Shown here: piece after piece, positions 35,501-50,500 of the stretch
Layout: every line of letters starts with the position of its first letter
How positions within the stretch are numbered: the first letter of the stretch is position 1
Assembly (NCBI GenBank): GCA_028583605.1
Contig: CM053334.1
Location: 25,873,226-25,937,225 of the forward strand
Source of the DNA: Dastarcus helophoroides
Lineage: Eukaryota; Arthropoda; Insecta; Coleoptera; Bothrideridae
Direction of reading: 5' to 3'
DNA: 64,000 nt
The notes under the pieces: generated by a model
The model's database searches: none
Told to the model about the DNA's origin: nothing
The model's input: the letters and a program-made list of their open reading frames with translations, nothing else
Program-made: the position numbers and the translations under genes

Positions 35501-38500
35501 TTAGGTAAGGTGATATTGTGGATGAAATAGTAAAATATGGGGACGGTACTATTTTTCCATATTTGCAATTTAGGTAAAATTACATGTTTCACAAAATTTC
35601 GATGCTTCATTCCGCACGTTAGGGAAATATCATGTCAATATAAGAGCTCTACCACTTGTTCTGGATACCTCCTAAACGCTCAGTTACGTAAATTTTATCG
35701 TATAAGCAGTGCTCAGAAAATCTACTGTAAAGGGACTAAAGGATTTATATATTGTATCTACGCGGCAGTCTATGCTAAAAATCGAGTAATTGTGGCAGTC
35801 TCGCGTTTAGGTTATGCTTAACGTTTTAAAAAATTTTGTTTGCGATAACTGCTGGAGCACGATTTAAGTCTTCGAACATTTTATTTATCCAACACATCTT
35901 TTTTTAAGTTTAATCCACTAGCAAAGAACAACCACCTTATGCCTGCAGAGCATGGCTAGTAAGATGCGGATACAAGGGTAGATGACGATAAACCGCCTTC
36001 TTAAATAAAGATAGGTTGTAATTTTTGGGAAAAATTTCATTCGGTAACGAATTCCATAGATTGGAAGTTCTATAGAAAAAAGCGTCTCCATAGACGACAA
36101 GACTCCACTGTGTCAAGCTGGTTTATACAGAAATTTGCTGTCTCCGACTGTCTTGTATGCTTTAAAAATCTGATCCTTGAAGGAATTAATCCCATTAGTT
36201 TCTGGGATCATGTAGCGTGAAAGTACTAGATCAACAACCATGTGCCTGTACTTTAGTGTTTCGAGAGAATCAGGTCAAACTCTCGTCATCAATTAGGCGA
36301 ATCGCTCTTCTTTGAATTGAATCCAAAAGAGCCAAAGTGTGCTTTAGGGCTAAACTCCAAACATGTATTCTCCTATTGACCTAACTTAAGCTTTGTATAG
36401 AGTAAGCAAGTGATAATTTTTAACTCTAAAAGGAAAGTCTAGCTTCTGAGAGGCGGACTTGGCAATGGCGCTCACATGATCGTCCCAAGAAAAGTTAGTA
36501 GTTGCATCTATTCTTGGGATGGACAGATTAAATCCTATCAGGAGAATTTTACCGTCGATGAGTATGTCTGTTGCATTATCCCTTGATGTTTTCTTAGAGC
36601 CTGAGTTGACTTGGGGCCGACCAGATTTTTCTTACTTTATTCCAGAACGATTTTAAGATCCCGATTAATCATCTCTCTTTGCTATTTCCTTAGCTGATTT
36701 AAAGCAGCGACGGATAATGGTTTTTGGAAAAAAAGAAATGAAACTAGGCTATTATCGTCTGCCTAGCTGCATAGGGGATTAAAAGTTAAAATTAGGAGAA
36801 TGTTTATGTGTAACAGAAACAGAGTAGGAGACAGGACAGACCTCTGAGGCACCCCTGCATTAATCGTAAATGTCACGGATTAAATGCCATCAACGACGAC
36901 CTGAAGAGATCTGTCAGCGAGAAAACTGGATATCAAATAACAGAGTCCAGAAGAAAGACCATTAGATGTTTTTTTTTTAGTGAGAAGAGATCGGTGCAGG
37001 TTCTGTCAAGAGCCTTTGAGATATTTAATGCCATAATCCTAGCCTCAATGTGTTTTTCCTTAGCTAAGTTACAGGTATGAGTAACATATGCAAATGGGTC
37101 GCCAGTTGAGCATTGTTTTCTGAAACCGTATTGCCTGTCTAAGATGATTTTATTCTCCTCCAGATATTATATTTGAGAATCTCGATGTTGATAACTTCTT
37201 CCATCACTTTAACGGGCAACAAAGATATAGGGCGATAGTTCTTAGCCAGATTCCTTTTTTTCTTTTGAAGGGACAGGCTGCACCCTAGCAGATTTCCAGA
37301 TTTGTTGTAGGAGAATAGGAGAGTGGAAACAGTTTGCTTAGGAAGTCAACTCTGGAGCGCACTTCTTAAGAACAATAGCAAGGATACCATAAAGACGAGA
37401 AGCTTTCGATGTGTCAAGCTCGAGGAGAACTTTCCTGACTGGGTGTTGTCTGAAAACAAGCATCGAAGTGCCGACCTTAGGAAAAACAGGAGGTTTTGCG
37501 TTTGGAAAATCAAGGTTTGAATTCTCAGCAAACACTAAGGCAAACATGTTAGCCTTTTTCTGGGAAGTAGTCACAATAATGTTGTTCAAATAAAGGTAAA
37601 AAATTTAAAGATTGTAAAATTTTTCCAGTCAAATTTGAAAATCCCTAAAAGGACTTGAAACGCTTTGGAACAGTTGATAAACCTCTGGCGCATTTTACGA
37701 TCGAAATCACTTTTTGCCTCGTCAATAACCTGTTCACAAAAATTTTGTTCATAAGGTGGTTCGAATCTCAATTGAAAGATTATTTCTCCAACGACGATAT
37801 GGGCGATTTTCGCAGTAGACAACCCGAGCACATTTTTTGCTGAAACTACTGGAGGCAAACATCTTTTGGAAATGAAAAACTGAGCATTTCCATACCAACC
37901 AGAATGGTTTTCAATGATGGATTCGGCGACTGAGGAAGGGTTGCCTGAATTTAAGCAGACCTATTGCCTATTGTAAAAATGCAAAGAAATTTATTAATTC
38001 TTCCCAGTGTGCAGAGTAAAAGTGCCAAACCTTACGGGGCTGTGTCTTAGAAGAAGGTGGTATTTTAAGCTAGCGAGAGGCTGCAACTAAGCTTGTGATC
38101 GGAATTTTCAAGCGGCTGATGTCACAGTGATTTTATAGGAATTTGGAGAATTTGTACGGAAAATATCAAGTATATTAGGTTGGTGGGTATCTTACATCAG
38201 GAATTCTTGTGAGTTCCTTAACCAATTGTGATAGTTCACAAGTGATGGCGAAAGCCTCTGCCCACCCTTCCCGCGACGTCAGTTCGGAAAAAACCTTAAC
38301 CAGGGAATGTTGCGTACGTTAAAGTCACCTCTGCGTTTGAATAATTCATCCGAAGGTGATCGAAGGTTACGGAGAGATAAGAGAAGAGCTGTCTGTATGA
38401 GGGATTATTAGGAGACAGATAAAGTGAACAAATGAATATTACTTCACTTTCGAAGCAGATTTTTCGCCAGATCACATCATGACCACCAGACTCCATTGAT

Positions 38501-41500
38501 TCTTCTTGTTAAGAGGACAGGTCAGCCTTTTTCCTTGGAAGCAGTCACAATATTGTTGTTGTCATCAAGTAAAAGTGGAACATTTAAAGATGTAAAATTC
38601 TTTCCAATCGACTTTGCAAATCTCCAAAAGAACCTGGAACCACTGGGACACTCTCTGCGCATTTTACGATCTAAATCACTTTTTGCCTCGTGAAGAACCT
38701 GTTTACAAAAATTTCGTGCAACTACAAAGTTGGTCCGCCATTACTCCGCCAACGACAATGTGCGCGATTTTTGCAGAAGACAACCAGAGTATATTTCTTG
38801 CTTTACCAAAATTTACTGAAGGCAGACTTGTTTTGGGAATAGGGAATTAAGCATTCCATACCAACCAGGATAGTTTCCGTGATGGATTCGGTGACTGAGA
38901 AAGGATTGTCTGAGGTAAAGCAGAGTTCTTGCCATGGAAAATATGCAAGTGGATTAAGAAGAAAAAGAAGGGATCTCTTAATTCTTTCTAGTTTCCAAAG
39001 TGAAAGTGACAAACCCTACGTGGCTGTGTCTGAGAAGCGTGTATAAAGCGAGAGAGTGGCTGTTACAAGTTTGTGATCGAAATTTCCAGCATTTCCACTC
39101 TGATGTCAGAGTGATTTTATATGAATTTAAAGAATTTGTAAGGAAAAGGTCGAGTGGATTAGTTTAATGGGTATCTACATCAGAAATTCTTATGAGTTCT
39201 TCAACCAATTGCAATAGCCCACAAGTGAAGGCGAAAGCCTCTGCCATCCTTCCCGCGTGTTCAGTTCGGAAAGAAAACTTTAACCAGGGGATGTTGTATA
39301 CGTTGAAGTCACTTAGAAAGACAACCTGAGCGTTTGGACGATTCTTCTATAGGTAATCGAAAGTTACGGTGGGAAAAGAGAAGAGAGAAGAGCTGTCTGT
39401 ATGAAGGAGCGTTTGAAGACAGATAAAGTGAAAAAATGAGTATTACTTCATTTTTGGAACAGATTTTCAACCAAATCTTATCATGATCAGGAGATTCCAG
39501 TGCTTCTTTTCCTTGGCAAGATGGGTCGCTTCGCGTAAAAGCACAAACTTCCCTCTTGTGTCAAGACTTTGTGTGCAAATCGTAATTAGGGAAAAGCAAA
39601 TGGACCATATTTATGGACGGGGAGACTTGGGTTTCTGTCAGAGACAGCACATAGGGGTCTTTCATTTTGAAGGTGTTGATGAACCGAGTTTAGATTTAAG
39701 TTGAGTCCCCGAATGTTACAAAACTGAATTTTGAATGAATTATTTGAAAGAGACTACACGTTTTCAATCAGATCTATGAACTACCAAATTCTGGCAAATT
39801 GAGGATTTAGTTACAAAAATTACTGTATTTACTATTGATTTGTAATTTCAAAACATCATCTTTTGTAACATCAGACACTCGAGCCTTATTTCATTCAAAA
39901 AGAAGAAGAATTTCTTGTTGTTGTTGTTTCGTGACTTATGGTTTCGACATCTTTGGAAGTTTTTTATTTTTTGAAAAAAAAATTCAAACATACGATATTT
40001 TATCAAATTCATGCTTTAAAATCAATATTTTTAAACTCGTAAATTTGTAAACGTATACAAATTTCGATTTTTCTTTAAATATCCATTCAGGTCTTTGAAA
40101 TTTCGTTTCTAAACTTGAAATTTTATTTTCCCCTCTAAGATTTTGACTCGAAATTTAAAATTTTGATTTTTTCCAGTTTATTATGTTTATTTTTAGAAAC
40201 TGAACTTTTAATCTCTCTCGTTTAAATCCAAAATGTCAATAATTTGACATTCAATTCTATACACGAACAATCCGCAGTAGTTTTCACGCCTTTCACAATT
40301 ACAAAAACCGATGACGTAACACCCAACTTCCATGAAAGGAACTACATTAATAGCATTTTTAAATTACAGATCTGCAAGGCAGTATACTGATGAATTATTT
40401 TCCACTGTGGTTCTTGGCGTAGTTCTTTCGTTTGGAGTGGTAATTTTTTTTATATGCATGATATTTAATGTAAGTGCAGATATTTTGAAATTAAAAGAAT
40501 TAATTATATTACGAAAAATTGATTTTACAGGGTGTATCGCTCATAATGTTATTAATTTTAACCAAGCAGTCGAAAGGTTTAGTTAATACATAAAATCGAG
40601 AAAATAATGTTATTCGAACCTTTAAAAGAGATAACATCCCCAAACAAAGCATTCCTTACTCGCGACAAACTTTCTTAATAGATATTGTTTCGCGTCGTTA
40701 ATACTTGTAAGGTTACAACTGGTAATGAGCAAAACTGCTATTTACAAGTAGCAGTTACGGGTTGCTCCTGTTACAGCCAAGTAACAGTTTTAAATAGCTG
40801 CTACTTTTGCCACTGCTGCTTATTAAAAATACGCGTTAGGTGATCACATGTAGCAGTCCCAGTATACTGAAAGTCGGAACGGAATGGAACGGAACAAGTA
40901 ACAACTTACAAAGAGTACCTGCTACTGCTACTTTGTTACTGTTACACGATCGCAAATCGCAGTAAGGAGCAACCGACAAGAAATAGCTGCTACTCCACTA
41001 AACTAACTGTTCCTGCTACGTTGTCACAGTATGATTATTATGAGAATTTTAAGAGACATCTGAATTTATAAGAGGTAAACATGTGATTTAATGGTAAAAT
41101 TTCCCAGTCAATAACAAGTAAAGGTATCAGTACAATTAAGCTGTTTTATTTTGACATAATCTTCTAATAGTAACTAATTAAAGACAAAGAAGGGTAAAAG
41201 TAAACAAATAATCTCCATGATTATCAACATCACTTATTAATTAATTATTGCAAGAACGAAATGAGTTATCTTCAGATATAACATTAAAATTCCAAGATGC
41301 TTCCGACTATAGAAGAGAAACACTGATAGACCCCACAATTCCCTAAGAAAACGGAACGAAAGTACACGGAGTTAATCGAATCAAGTAAGTAAAGTAGCAG
41401 GTAGCAATAACGTTATGTGCAGCAACTGCGACTGAAAGATCTTATACAGGATCGGCCAGTACACTATTTCGGTCTGCTTGCCAATGAGAACGACAAAGCA

Positions 41501-44500
41501 AACTTCTGATATGAGGCAAGACGGAAAGAGAAACTAAATCGGCAGAGATGCCACATGGTAATTCATTTATGTGTATCTCCTTCATTATGACCGGGATAAA
41601 TCGCTTCAGCGCTTCTTCGATTCAACAATTGGGAGAATGATAAGGGTACATGTGTAGCGCACATGTCACCTGGCATCGATTGGCATTATTTCTACATGGA
41701 CTTACGACTGGACCGAATCTGCATTAAATAAATCATCCTCTAGTAATCCGTCCGTCGCGGGCGTAAGGAGCATACAACGCATACGGGCGGCACTATCGAG
41801 GAGGCGGCAATGGGCATGTAGTCGGGGATTTAATCCAAATTAAAAATACTTCAAAATCGAATTTTCCGAACTTTTAAACTCAAATATTTCATATTGTTCC
41901 TTAAATTGTGACAGTAATCCGAAAATGTTAGTCAAAAATTCGCGGAAAAAATCGAAGTTTCTAGTTTTTTCAGTTAACACTCAAAAAAAAGTAGAACTTC
42001 AAAAAAAATTTTAAAATCTCTTGAAAAAAAAACGAAGTTTTGAGTTTATGCCAACACTTTAAGAGAAAAAGTAAAAATTTAAAATAAGAACTCGAAATTT
42101 TGTGAAAAAAAAATTTGTAAAATTTTAAAAATAAAGGAAAAATCTCCCCAAAAAGACAAACTAGCTTATAAATTTAGTTTTCTTGAAGATAATAAAAACG
42201 TATAAATTTAATACTTAGAATTTAGGAAATAACTTCCAGCAAAAAAAAAGAAATTTTTAGCAAAATGTTTGGATGAAACTCGACAAAAAAGTAAAACATT
42301 AAAAAAAAATATTTTAAAAATGTTCGGCACTTTGAGAATAAAATTGATGATTAATCGCGAGTCCAACCGCTACTTTGATACACGCTTCGCTATCGGCCAA
42401 AAAAAAGTGTTTTCATTAATTTTACATAAAATAGGCCGTTTGTTAATTTATAAGGTTTCTAAAAATGTGTAAATTCGAAGTCTGGTAATTAGTTAATTGT
42501 TAAACAAAAGCTACTAACTAAATTCCTTATGTGGAGATCTTATGGCAAGATTAAGTTGTATACTAATAGGAAAACTTGCAATGTTTTTAACTGTCAGAAC
42601 ATTATAATTTAGATATTAAATATACTATCTAAACTATTAAGAAATTTAATTTTTTTTAGGTTTTTCATGGTTTAAAAAATTAATAATTACTAGATTGATT
42701 ATAACAATTATAAATATCGCAAAATTACAATAATATTAAGTATAGTTGCCATAAAACCTTAGCGAAGGAAAAAAAACATAATTCTACTTGGAATCTAAAC
42801 GAAAAATCTAAAACTTTATGTAAATCATTTTTTCCAGCAGATTTTTTTTCTTTTACAGTTTTAGATGATTTGGTCAATTTGTGAAATTTTTGAATTAATA
42901 TTTAATAACATAATAAAAAAGAATTTTACTTGCTTTGTTTTTGAAATAATTGCGAAAAACTGGACTGTTTTTTTCAAAACTTTAATTGTTAATAACAGCG
43001 GCAATTGTTTATGTGTCGATACTTAGATCCAGAAATTCGGACTTTTTTCTCAAAATAAAAAACTATAAATTTCCAGAAAAGATAAAACTTCGAAGAAAAT
43101 AATTAAAATTAAGCAACATTAGTCGAATAATGTTGTATAAAATTTTACTTTTTTCTTTGAAATTTGAAGTCTTAATTTCAGATTTTAAAACTGATATTTA
43201 TCGAATTTAAATACAAACTTTGGTTGCTATTTCTGCAACTTTGAATTTATAAAGGGATCATTTTGTAAAGAAAGAAAAAATCTGAGAAAAATACACCATT
43301 CGTTGAAAATTCAAAAATGTTTAAACAAATTTCTGGAGTTGAGAAATTTGAGTTTAGACTGAAAATTTTAGCAAAAAAAAGTGTAATTTTCGAGAAAGCA
43401 TACTTTTTTAAAATATAAATATTCTAGACATTACGAATTTTTTCTGAAATTTCACAAGTTATTTAAATTTAAAGATTTTTATTTTTTGACTTAAAATTTT
43501 GACCTTTAATTCAAATTTCTAGAAAAAAAAAGATTGAATTTTGAAGTCAAAATTTAAACTTTGCATTTCTTAAAATCCAAACTCCAAATTAAAAACAAAA
43601 CAAAAATATTACATTTCAATCAAGAAAACACTCAACATTTAGACATTTTTTGGGGTGAAATTGTGAACTTTTTTTGGAAATTCTTTTTTTTTCTCGAAAT
43701 TTGAACATTAAATTAAAAATGAATTATGAATTTTCGATTTTAAAGACGAATTTTTTTCAATTTTTCAATGTTGTTGCAATTTTAAAATTGCGACAAATAT
43801 GAGAAAGTGTTACTTTAAAAATGTGAGAAAAAATTTGAAATTTTGATAAGAAAGTTTCTGAAAAAATCAAAATTTTGGAAAAATTTTAAATCTTATAAAA
43901 ATAAAAAACCAGAGATTTAGAGTTAAAACTATTATAATTTTAATATTTTGAGAATACATTTCAAATTCTTTAAGACACTTTTACTTTCTTATAAAATTCC
44001 TAAAGTCGATTTTTTACATTAAATTCAAACTTTTAATCTTGTTCTTGAAATTCGTTAAGAATGGTTTCTGAAATTTCGATTTTCAATTCGAATTTCCGAA
44101 TTTTAAGTCAAACTTTCAAAAATAAGTTAGATTTTTAAATTCAATCATTTTTTTAAATGAAAATTAAAATTTTAATTAGTTTAAATGATTGTCTTGACAT
44201 TTTAAGAAAAAAAATGAGATTGCGAAAAAAGTCTACATTTTAAGGTCATAATTTTAGAAAAGAGTAGAATTTCGAATATAAACTCGAAATGCGGACGCAT
44301 GGGTTCTCATAATTTGATAAGAGATTCGGTCGAACAGTATTAAATTTATTGAATCGTCCAACAATTTCCACTCTTAACCATCTTCTTACAGAATTCGAGT
44401 AATTAATTTGTCTTTACACATCCAGCTGACCGAAATTATGATGTATTGGCCAACTCGGGATGTTATTGTTATTCGATTCAGAAGAAAAAGTGCTAATTAT

Positions 44501-47500
44501 TAAGTGGTATTTAACCTCCCAGGGCGGTGAAGAAGTCGTTGGGCGATTCGCTTTTTCCTACGAAGATCGACCAATACCTGATGCAAAGACGGTGTTAAAT
44601 ATCGTCCACAAATTTGAAAAATCGGGATGCATAACAGGTTGTAATAACAAGTGTTGTTTGGAAGCGCGTCAACCTGAATGTGACAGGCCATTATCCGACG
44701 AAAGAATGGCTAAGGAGTTAGCTGTATTGCATTTGTCGAAGCAAAATAAACCTTGTTCTAGTGAACAGATCGCAGAAGAAGTTAATGTGCCATCGCGAAC
44801 AGTGCAAAATAGAAATGAGTACAACTGTTATAAAGTTTCTGAAACCCAAGAAATATTTCCTGAAGATCGATACAAATGTCTTGAGTTTTGTGAGTCTATG
44901 AGAGAAAAAGTTGATGTCGATGGACATTTCTTAACCCACGTACAAGAAAGACCATGTAATTTAGACCATTTACGGGATCGAATTGTAGAAGTCCTAGATA
45001 ATATTTCTCCTGAGATGTTGGCACGCGTAAGAACTGAATTTTACGACAGATTAGGTTATTGCGAAACACCAGGAGGGAACATTTTTGAACCACTTATTAC
45101 ATAAGCATTTTTTCTTCCATTTTTCTGTTGAATCATTTTTTAAGTTTTTAGTTTAGATTGTCATCACACCGGCTGATTATTTTTACACAGAGTTCATTTA
45201 TCTTTTGGAATTTTTGTTTTATTTTTCGTGAGACCCGGTTGATTAAAGAAAACAAAATCGTAAAGTATCTGTAATTATTTTCATACTTTTTAGGGTGTGA
45301 AAATAATTGTAGAATCAATTAATAGGTAAAGATGTATTTTCCATTTAAAACGACACTCTTTTATCGAGCTCCGATAAGGTTCTGATGCAATAACTAAAAG
45401 ACAGGTGTGCAGTTTGCAGCGAATGCGTGGTCATGATTTGATAAGCGCGTCTATCGAGCAATATATTGAAACAGTGTAAATCATACCATCCTTCTCTTTC
45501 CTTACAAAATTTTGATATGTTCCTTGTTCTTTACACGTTACAGCAGACCGAAATCGTGTACTGGCCCGTCGTGTATGTTCCAAAAGTAGCAGTTACTTTT
45601 AGGAACTGATAACTGTTCCAACTGCTACTTAATAAGTAGCAGTGACAAGTAGCAGATTGCTATCTACCCACACAACACTAGTTACAAACACCAGGCTCAG
45701 GTAATAATACAGACTTGCGAGAAATATCTCCCAACTAATTGTTTGCGTATCATATTGCCATATTTTACTTTCATGAACTTGATACTAATATGAAAATAGC
45801 TGCATCTATTATACATTTTTGTTTTCCAGTCAACCGCTTTGATGAAAAATTAAATAGTAATCAGCATCACATGTTCCTCTCAGAGAGTCACAAAATTCAA
45901 AATGTAATGGTCGTCGGAAAATATATCTTAAATACTAGCTATTTTTTAACAGTTGAACCAATTTGTTTTTAAAATGTTCCGCCCTATTTCGGTTTCTTAA
46001 CTTTGTTTTACAATTCTTTAGCGCCATCGGTCGATTATCATGTAAAAAGGCAAATCGTGCAACGATTTCTTCCAAGATCTTGAAGACAAAGTATTATTTA
46101 ATTATTTCCTTATTTGTATTTTTATAACTAGAGACCGGATTTTGGGCACAATCAAATAATAAATAAAAGATGAGAAAAATTTGAAGTTAGGCACAAACAA
46201 ACAGCTAAAAAACGCACTAAAAAGGCAAAATGAGCGAAAAAAGGCATTAAAAGGTCAAAACCACATTAACAAGATAAAAAATTATTGACTATTTTAAATA
46301 TGGCTTTTTCCCCAAATACAAATTAAATGTCTCTCAATATTCTCTATTGTAAAATTTGTGCATCTCCACGTCAATAAATTCGCATTTTAATTTAAAAAAT
46401 TTGTCTCTACATCGCCAGACAATGTTCAAACTACATCCTTCTCATTCGGTAACGAGCTGTTACTTTCGACAGCATTAGCGTGAATGTAGTAAAAGTGTAA
46501 TTTCTTCAAAAGATGGATATTTTGAAAGAATGTACATTATTTTTAATATTGCCTATTTTCGGGAGAGAAAAATAATGCAGCAAATTATTTCTACGATAAA
46601 AATTATAAACAACATACTTTCTTGTCGTTTTTTCTCCTCCAGGGAAAATTTTCGTTTCCGGATATTTTTGCAATAAAAAAATTAGGAAAATTGGGAGTAC
46701 TGAGTTAACCTAAAGTTCTAATAAAAATGTTTACAGATGTCTTAAAAGAGCTTGCCTGATAGATTTGTTTTTATTTATTTATTTTTTTTGATTAACGACG
46801 AATGTGATGTTGCTTAACAAGAGATTTTTTGCTTGTAACTGAAATTAGCACAATGTTTTTTTTTCTGAAAAAAATCTATGCTATGATATAATTTATAATT
46901 TAACATCCACAATTAAACGATTTTTCTCCAGTTGGCTTCAAACTCTGTGGTTAACTAGAGCATTTTTCAAACAAGTGGACTTTACACAAGGCAGTTCAAA
47001 GATAAATTTTACAGAAGGAATATCCTTCGGCTAATTTTGGCATTTAACCCCAGCATCTGTTTTTACCTAGAAATAAGCAACCTAGTTTAATTGTACTGTA
47101 TTGTGATACAGGATAATTAGCAGCAGGCAAACCCTAAAAAGGTCTTGGTGGGTCACAAGAGTAATTGCTTTTAAATTATATTTCTTTGAAATTAATACTT
47201 AAATTTTCTTACTATTATGTTATGATGGTCAAAAACCGCTGCGTGCATATTTCTGCTTTACTCCTTCTGAAGGGTAAATATACTTGGAAAAATCCATAGA
47301 AAAGGTTAAATAGGCACAAAATTAGTTCAAAATAGGTCCGAATCATGTATAAAAAGGCAAAATAAAGCGAAATTGAAATTTAGGCAATAACACACGAAAA
47401 ACGCCAAAAAAAAAGGTGAAAAGATCGGATCATAGGATTTTACCTAAAATCCGGCCTCTATAACACATCGAAATTTTGTACTTATTTTGTTTCCCTTAAT

Positions 47501-50500
47501 TTCACGTTATGACGCAGCTGTCGCATTACATCGCAATGTCAAAGCCATTTAAAGTTAGGACTATAAATTTATAGCTATTTTACGCGACTTCATATGCGGT
47601 TTTAAACGTATAATGATTTTTAGAACTTAATGAAAGTGTCCAAACTCAAAGAAAAGTTTTAAATATGTTAAATTTAGGATCCACTTGTCTTAACTTGTTT
47701 CTAGTTTTAATTAAGAACCAGATATAATAGATTGTAAGATGCCCATAGGTGGTGCTGTCGATCAAGCATACTGTCTTACAGTGGCGGCTAGTGCTAAGGT
47801 TTGCAGGTTTGCGCAACCTCCAAAAAAACGCTGGGATAAAAAAGAAAGTAAATTGTTCTTTATGTTGTTTATTGTATTTATTGATAACAGATTTATTGCT
47901 ACCAAACATACTGCTGAATATTGCGGATTCCGCCGATTCGTAAGCGTTTGATGACATATTGGGTCCACAGTTTGCAAAGTTTGCAGGCTAGACTGCAAAC
48001 TTTGCTTTACACATATGCACCTGCGCCTTAACTTATATTTTGTTCGCTTAAAATACTTGCCCATAAGCAAGCATTAGGTTGCACTTGTGGGTGCAAACCA
48101 AATATCGATTCGCTATTATAATCTGTCATCGGGCAATGTTCCGAGTCTTGAAACACAAATAAAAATAAATTCAGTGCAAAGTTTAATCGCACAGCCATTC
48201 TGTAACCGATCTGTGTCGAAAAAATATTGTACAGACGGTGTTTTGTAAAAAGCGAAGTTTTAACAGAAGTATTTCGCGAAGCTAAAGAAGTACCTAGTCT
48301 CTGGAAGTACCTATGCGACATTGTTATCTGCTAAGCTAAAAAACGATTCAGCTTCACTGACCTTTTAATTGCAGCAACCTTATTTTTTTCTGAAAAGTTT
48401 AACCAACATAGAATCACTTTTCCTGAAAAGAATTTTAAAAAAACTTCCAAGGTTCATCCATTTTTTAATTTATAAAAATTAAGAACTAAACTAACCCTAA
48501 TTTACGAAACAGAAAAGTTTAAATCGGCTTTTGGTTTACTTGTACTCTATAACATTATTTCAGAAAATAGTGAGCTTAGTGAAACTCTAAATCTTTTAAA
48601 AATCCTGATAACCATCTCAATGGCTTTTGCTGAAGCAGAATGGTGCTTCTCCAGTCTGGAAAGAATAAAAACTCTTTTAAAAAATACATTATGCCAGGAA
48701 AGATTGTCCGCATTAACGATGTCTTCAAAGAAAAGGACTTAATCCAAGGAATACTCGACTTCAGTAAAAAGTTATTGATAAATTTGCAGCTGCCAAGGTT
48801 CCAAAGATGGCAAAAGATGCCAAAGATGGACTTCCTCTTCTTTTTCTTTCTGTTTTTTTGCAAAAATAATAATAAAATATCTCTTAATTTCTCCAGCTTA
48901 ATTTAAAATTTCCAGTTTCGGCACATTTTTGCAAATGTCTCTTTGCAACCCCCAAATTTTATTAGCACCAGCCGCCACTGCTGTCTTATATCGCTACTGC
49001 GCGTGTAGAAGGGGTTAATTCAAAAATAGATAAAATTGAAGAAAACGACCTAACTTACAAGGAAAGGTCGCGAAGTGTCCGGCGCCGATTTTCCTAATTT
49101 TTGGATATGTTTTAGAGGATGAAAATCTAAGAGACACGTATTTTTTTTATCGGCTGATAAACGGTTTTAAGGTTAGTTTTACCCCCTCAAAGTTGGGGCA
49201 AAAAATGCAGATTTTGCTGTTTCTCGAATACCACAAATGATATTCGTGGTATTCGAGAAACAGCAAAATCTGCATTTTTTGCCTCAACTTTGAGGGGATA
49301 AAACTACCCTTAAAACCGTTTATCAGCCAATAAAAAAAAATACGTGTCTCTTAAATTTTGGTCCTTTAAAACATATCCAAAAATTAGCAAAATCGGCGCC
49401 GGACACTTCGCGACCTTTCCTTGTTAGTTTGCACGTGACTTCAGACTTAGATTTTCGACTTTTGACTGACGAGCACAATTAGATAGACAGTTAATTATAC
49501 TTCAAATGACTGGACTTCCTTTAAATAACGAGAGTATGTTCAAAATTATATACAAAAACGACTTGAACTAATTTTCTCAAAAGTTTGACTTAACCCCTTT
49601 TACATGCATAGCAGCGATGTATAAAATTAGTTTGGTTAAAAGCATTAAAGCTAAATGAATTGGCTATGCACAGCTTTAAAGAATATGTGCAGATTGCAGA
49701 AAGATGTTTAGTTCAAATTCGTTGATACGTTGATGTGTATATTTAGCTGCCTAACGAGTCTTCAGCTATATGCAGGGTACTTCATTTAACACTTTTACAG
49801 CTGATATATCGAAAAATAAAAAGTAAAAAAGTCCCCAACAGTAAACCCTCGAGCACTATATGGTAATCCGTTAACCCGTTTCAAAAAACTGCCATAAAAT
49901 ACATTTTTTTTAGTCATTAAAATAATTGGGATTAGGGTTTATACAAAAACCGACATTTTAGATAACCGGTTTTCGAATAGTAATTTTTCCAGAAAACTGG
50001 TTTTAACCGGTTTCGAATTTTTATAAAAAAAATTTTTTCTCGAATATTCTGTAATTCGAACAAAAAATTTTAACAGAAAATTTAGAGTGATTAAAAGCAA
50101 TTTTTGACTGAAATTATTTTCTGTTCAATTTTATTGATAGTAAATTTTTTTATGCAATTTAGTAGAACAAAGAAATAATAGTTGGCCAGGATTAAATAAC
50201 TTTAAAAACAATTATTCGTTCTTTACGCATAATTTTCACATATTGGGATGTAAATATTTTTACAATAGTGAAACGAGTTATGCAGCAAAGGGTTCGAATA
50301 AATAAAAACAATATATTTTCATATTTTTATAACCATATTATTTTTTTAAAAAACAATGTTATTAGATACAGATGGATACTTATTAAAAACAATTAGAAAA
50401 TATATAACTGTGTATTATATAATGTAAATTATAATCAAAGCCGAAAGACAAGAGTAAATAAAGTTTATGCATACATACTTATTAAATTTTAGTTTCAAGT

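Noticed and set aside
35537..35821. A 94-codon open frame in receptor intron 3.
   Set aside because: No recognisable domain, no splice sites in phase with the receptor, and composition like the intron.
40332..40586. A single 84-codon exon spanning both receptor exons 4 and 5.
   Set aside because: Reading through the 61-base intron shifts exon 5 out of its family-like frame; GT-AG sites with correct phases fit better.
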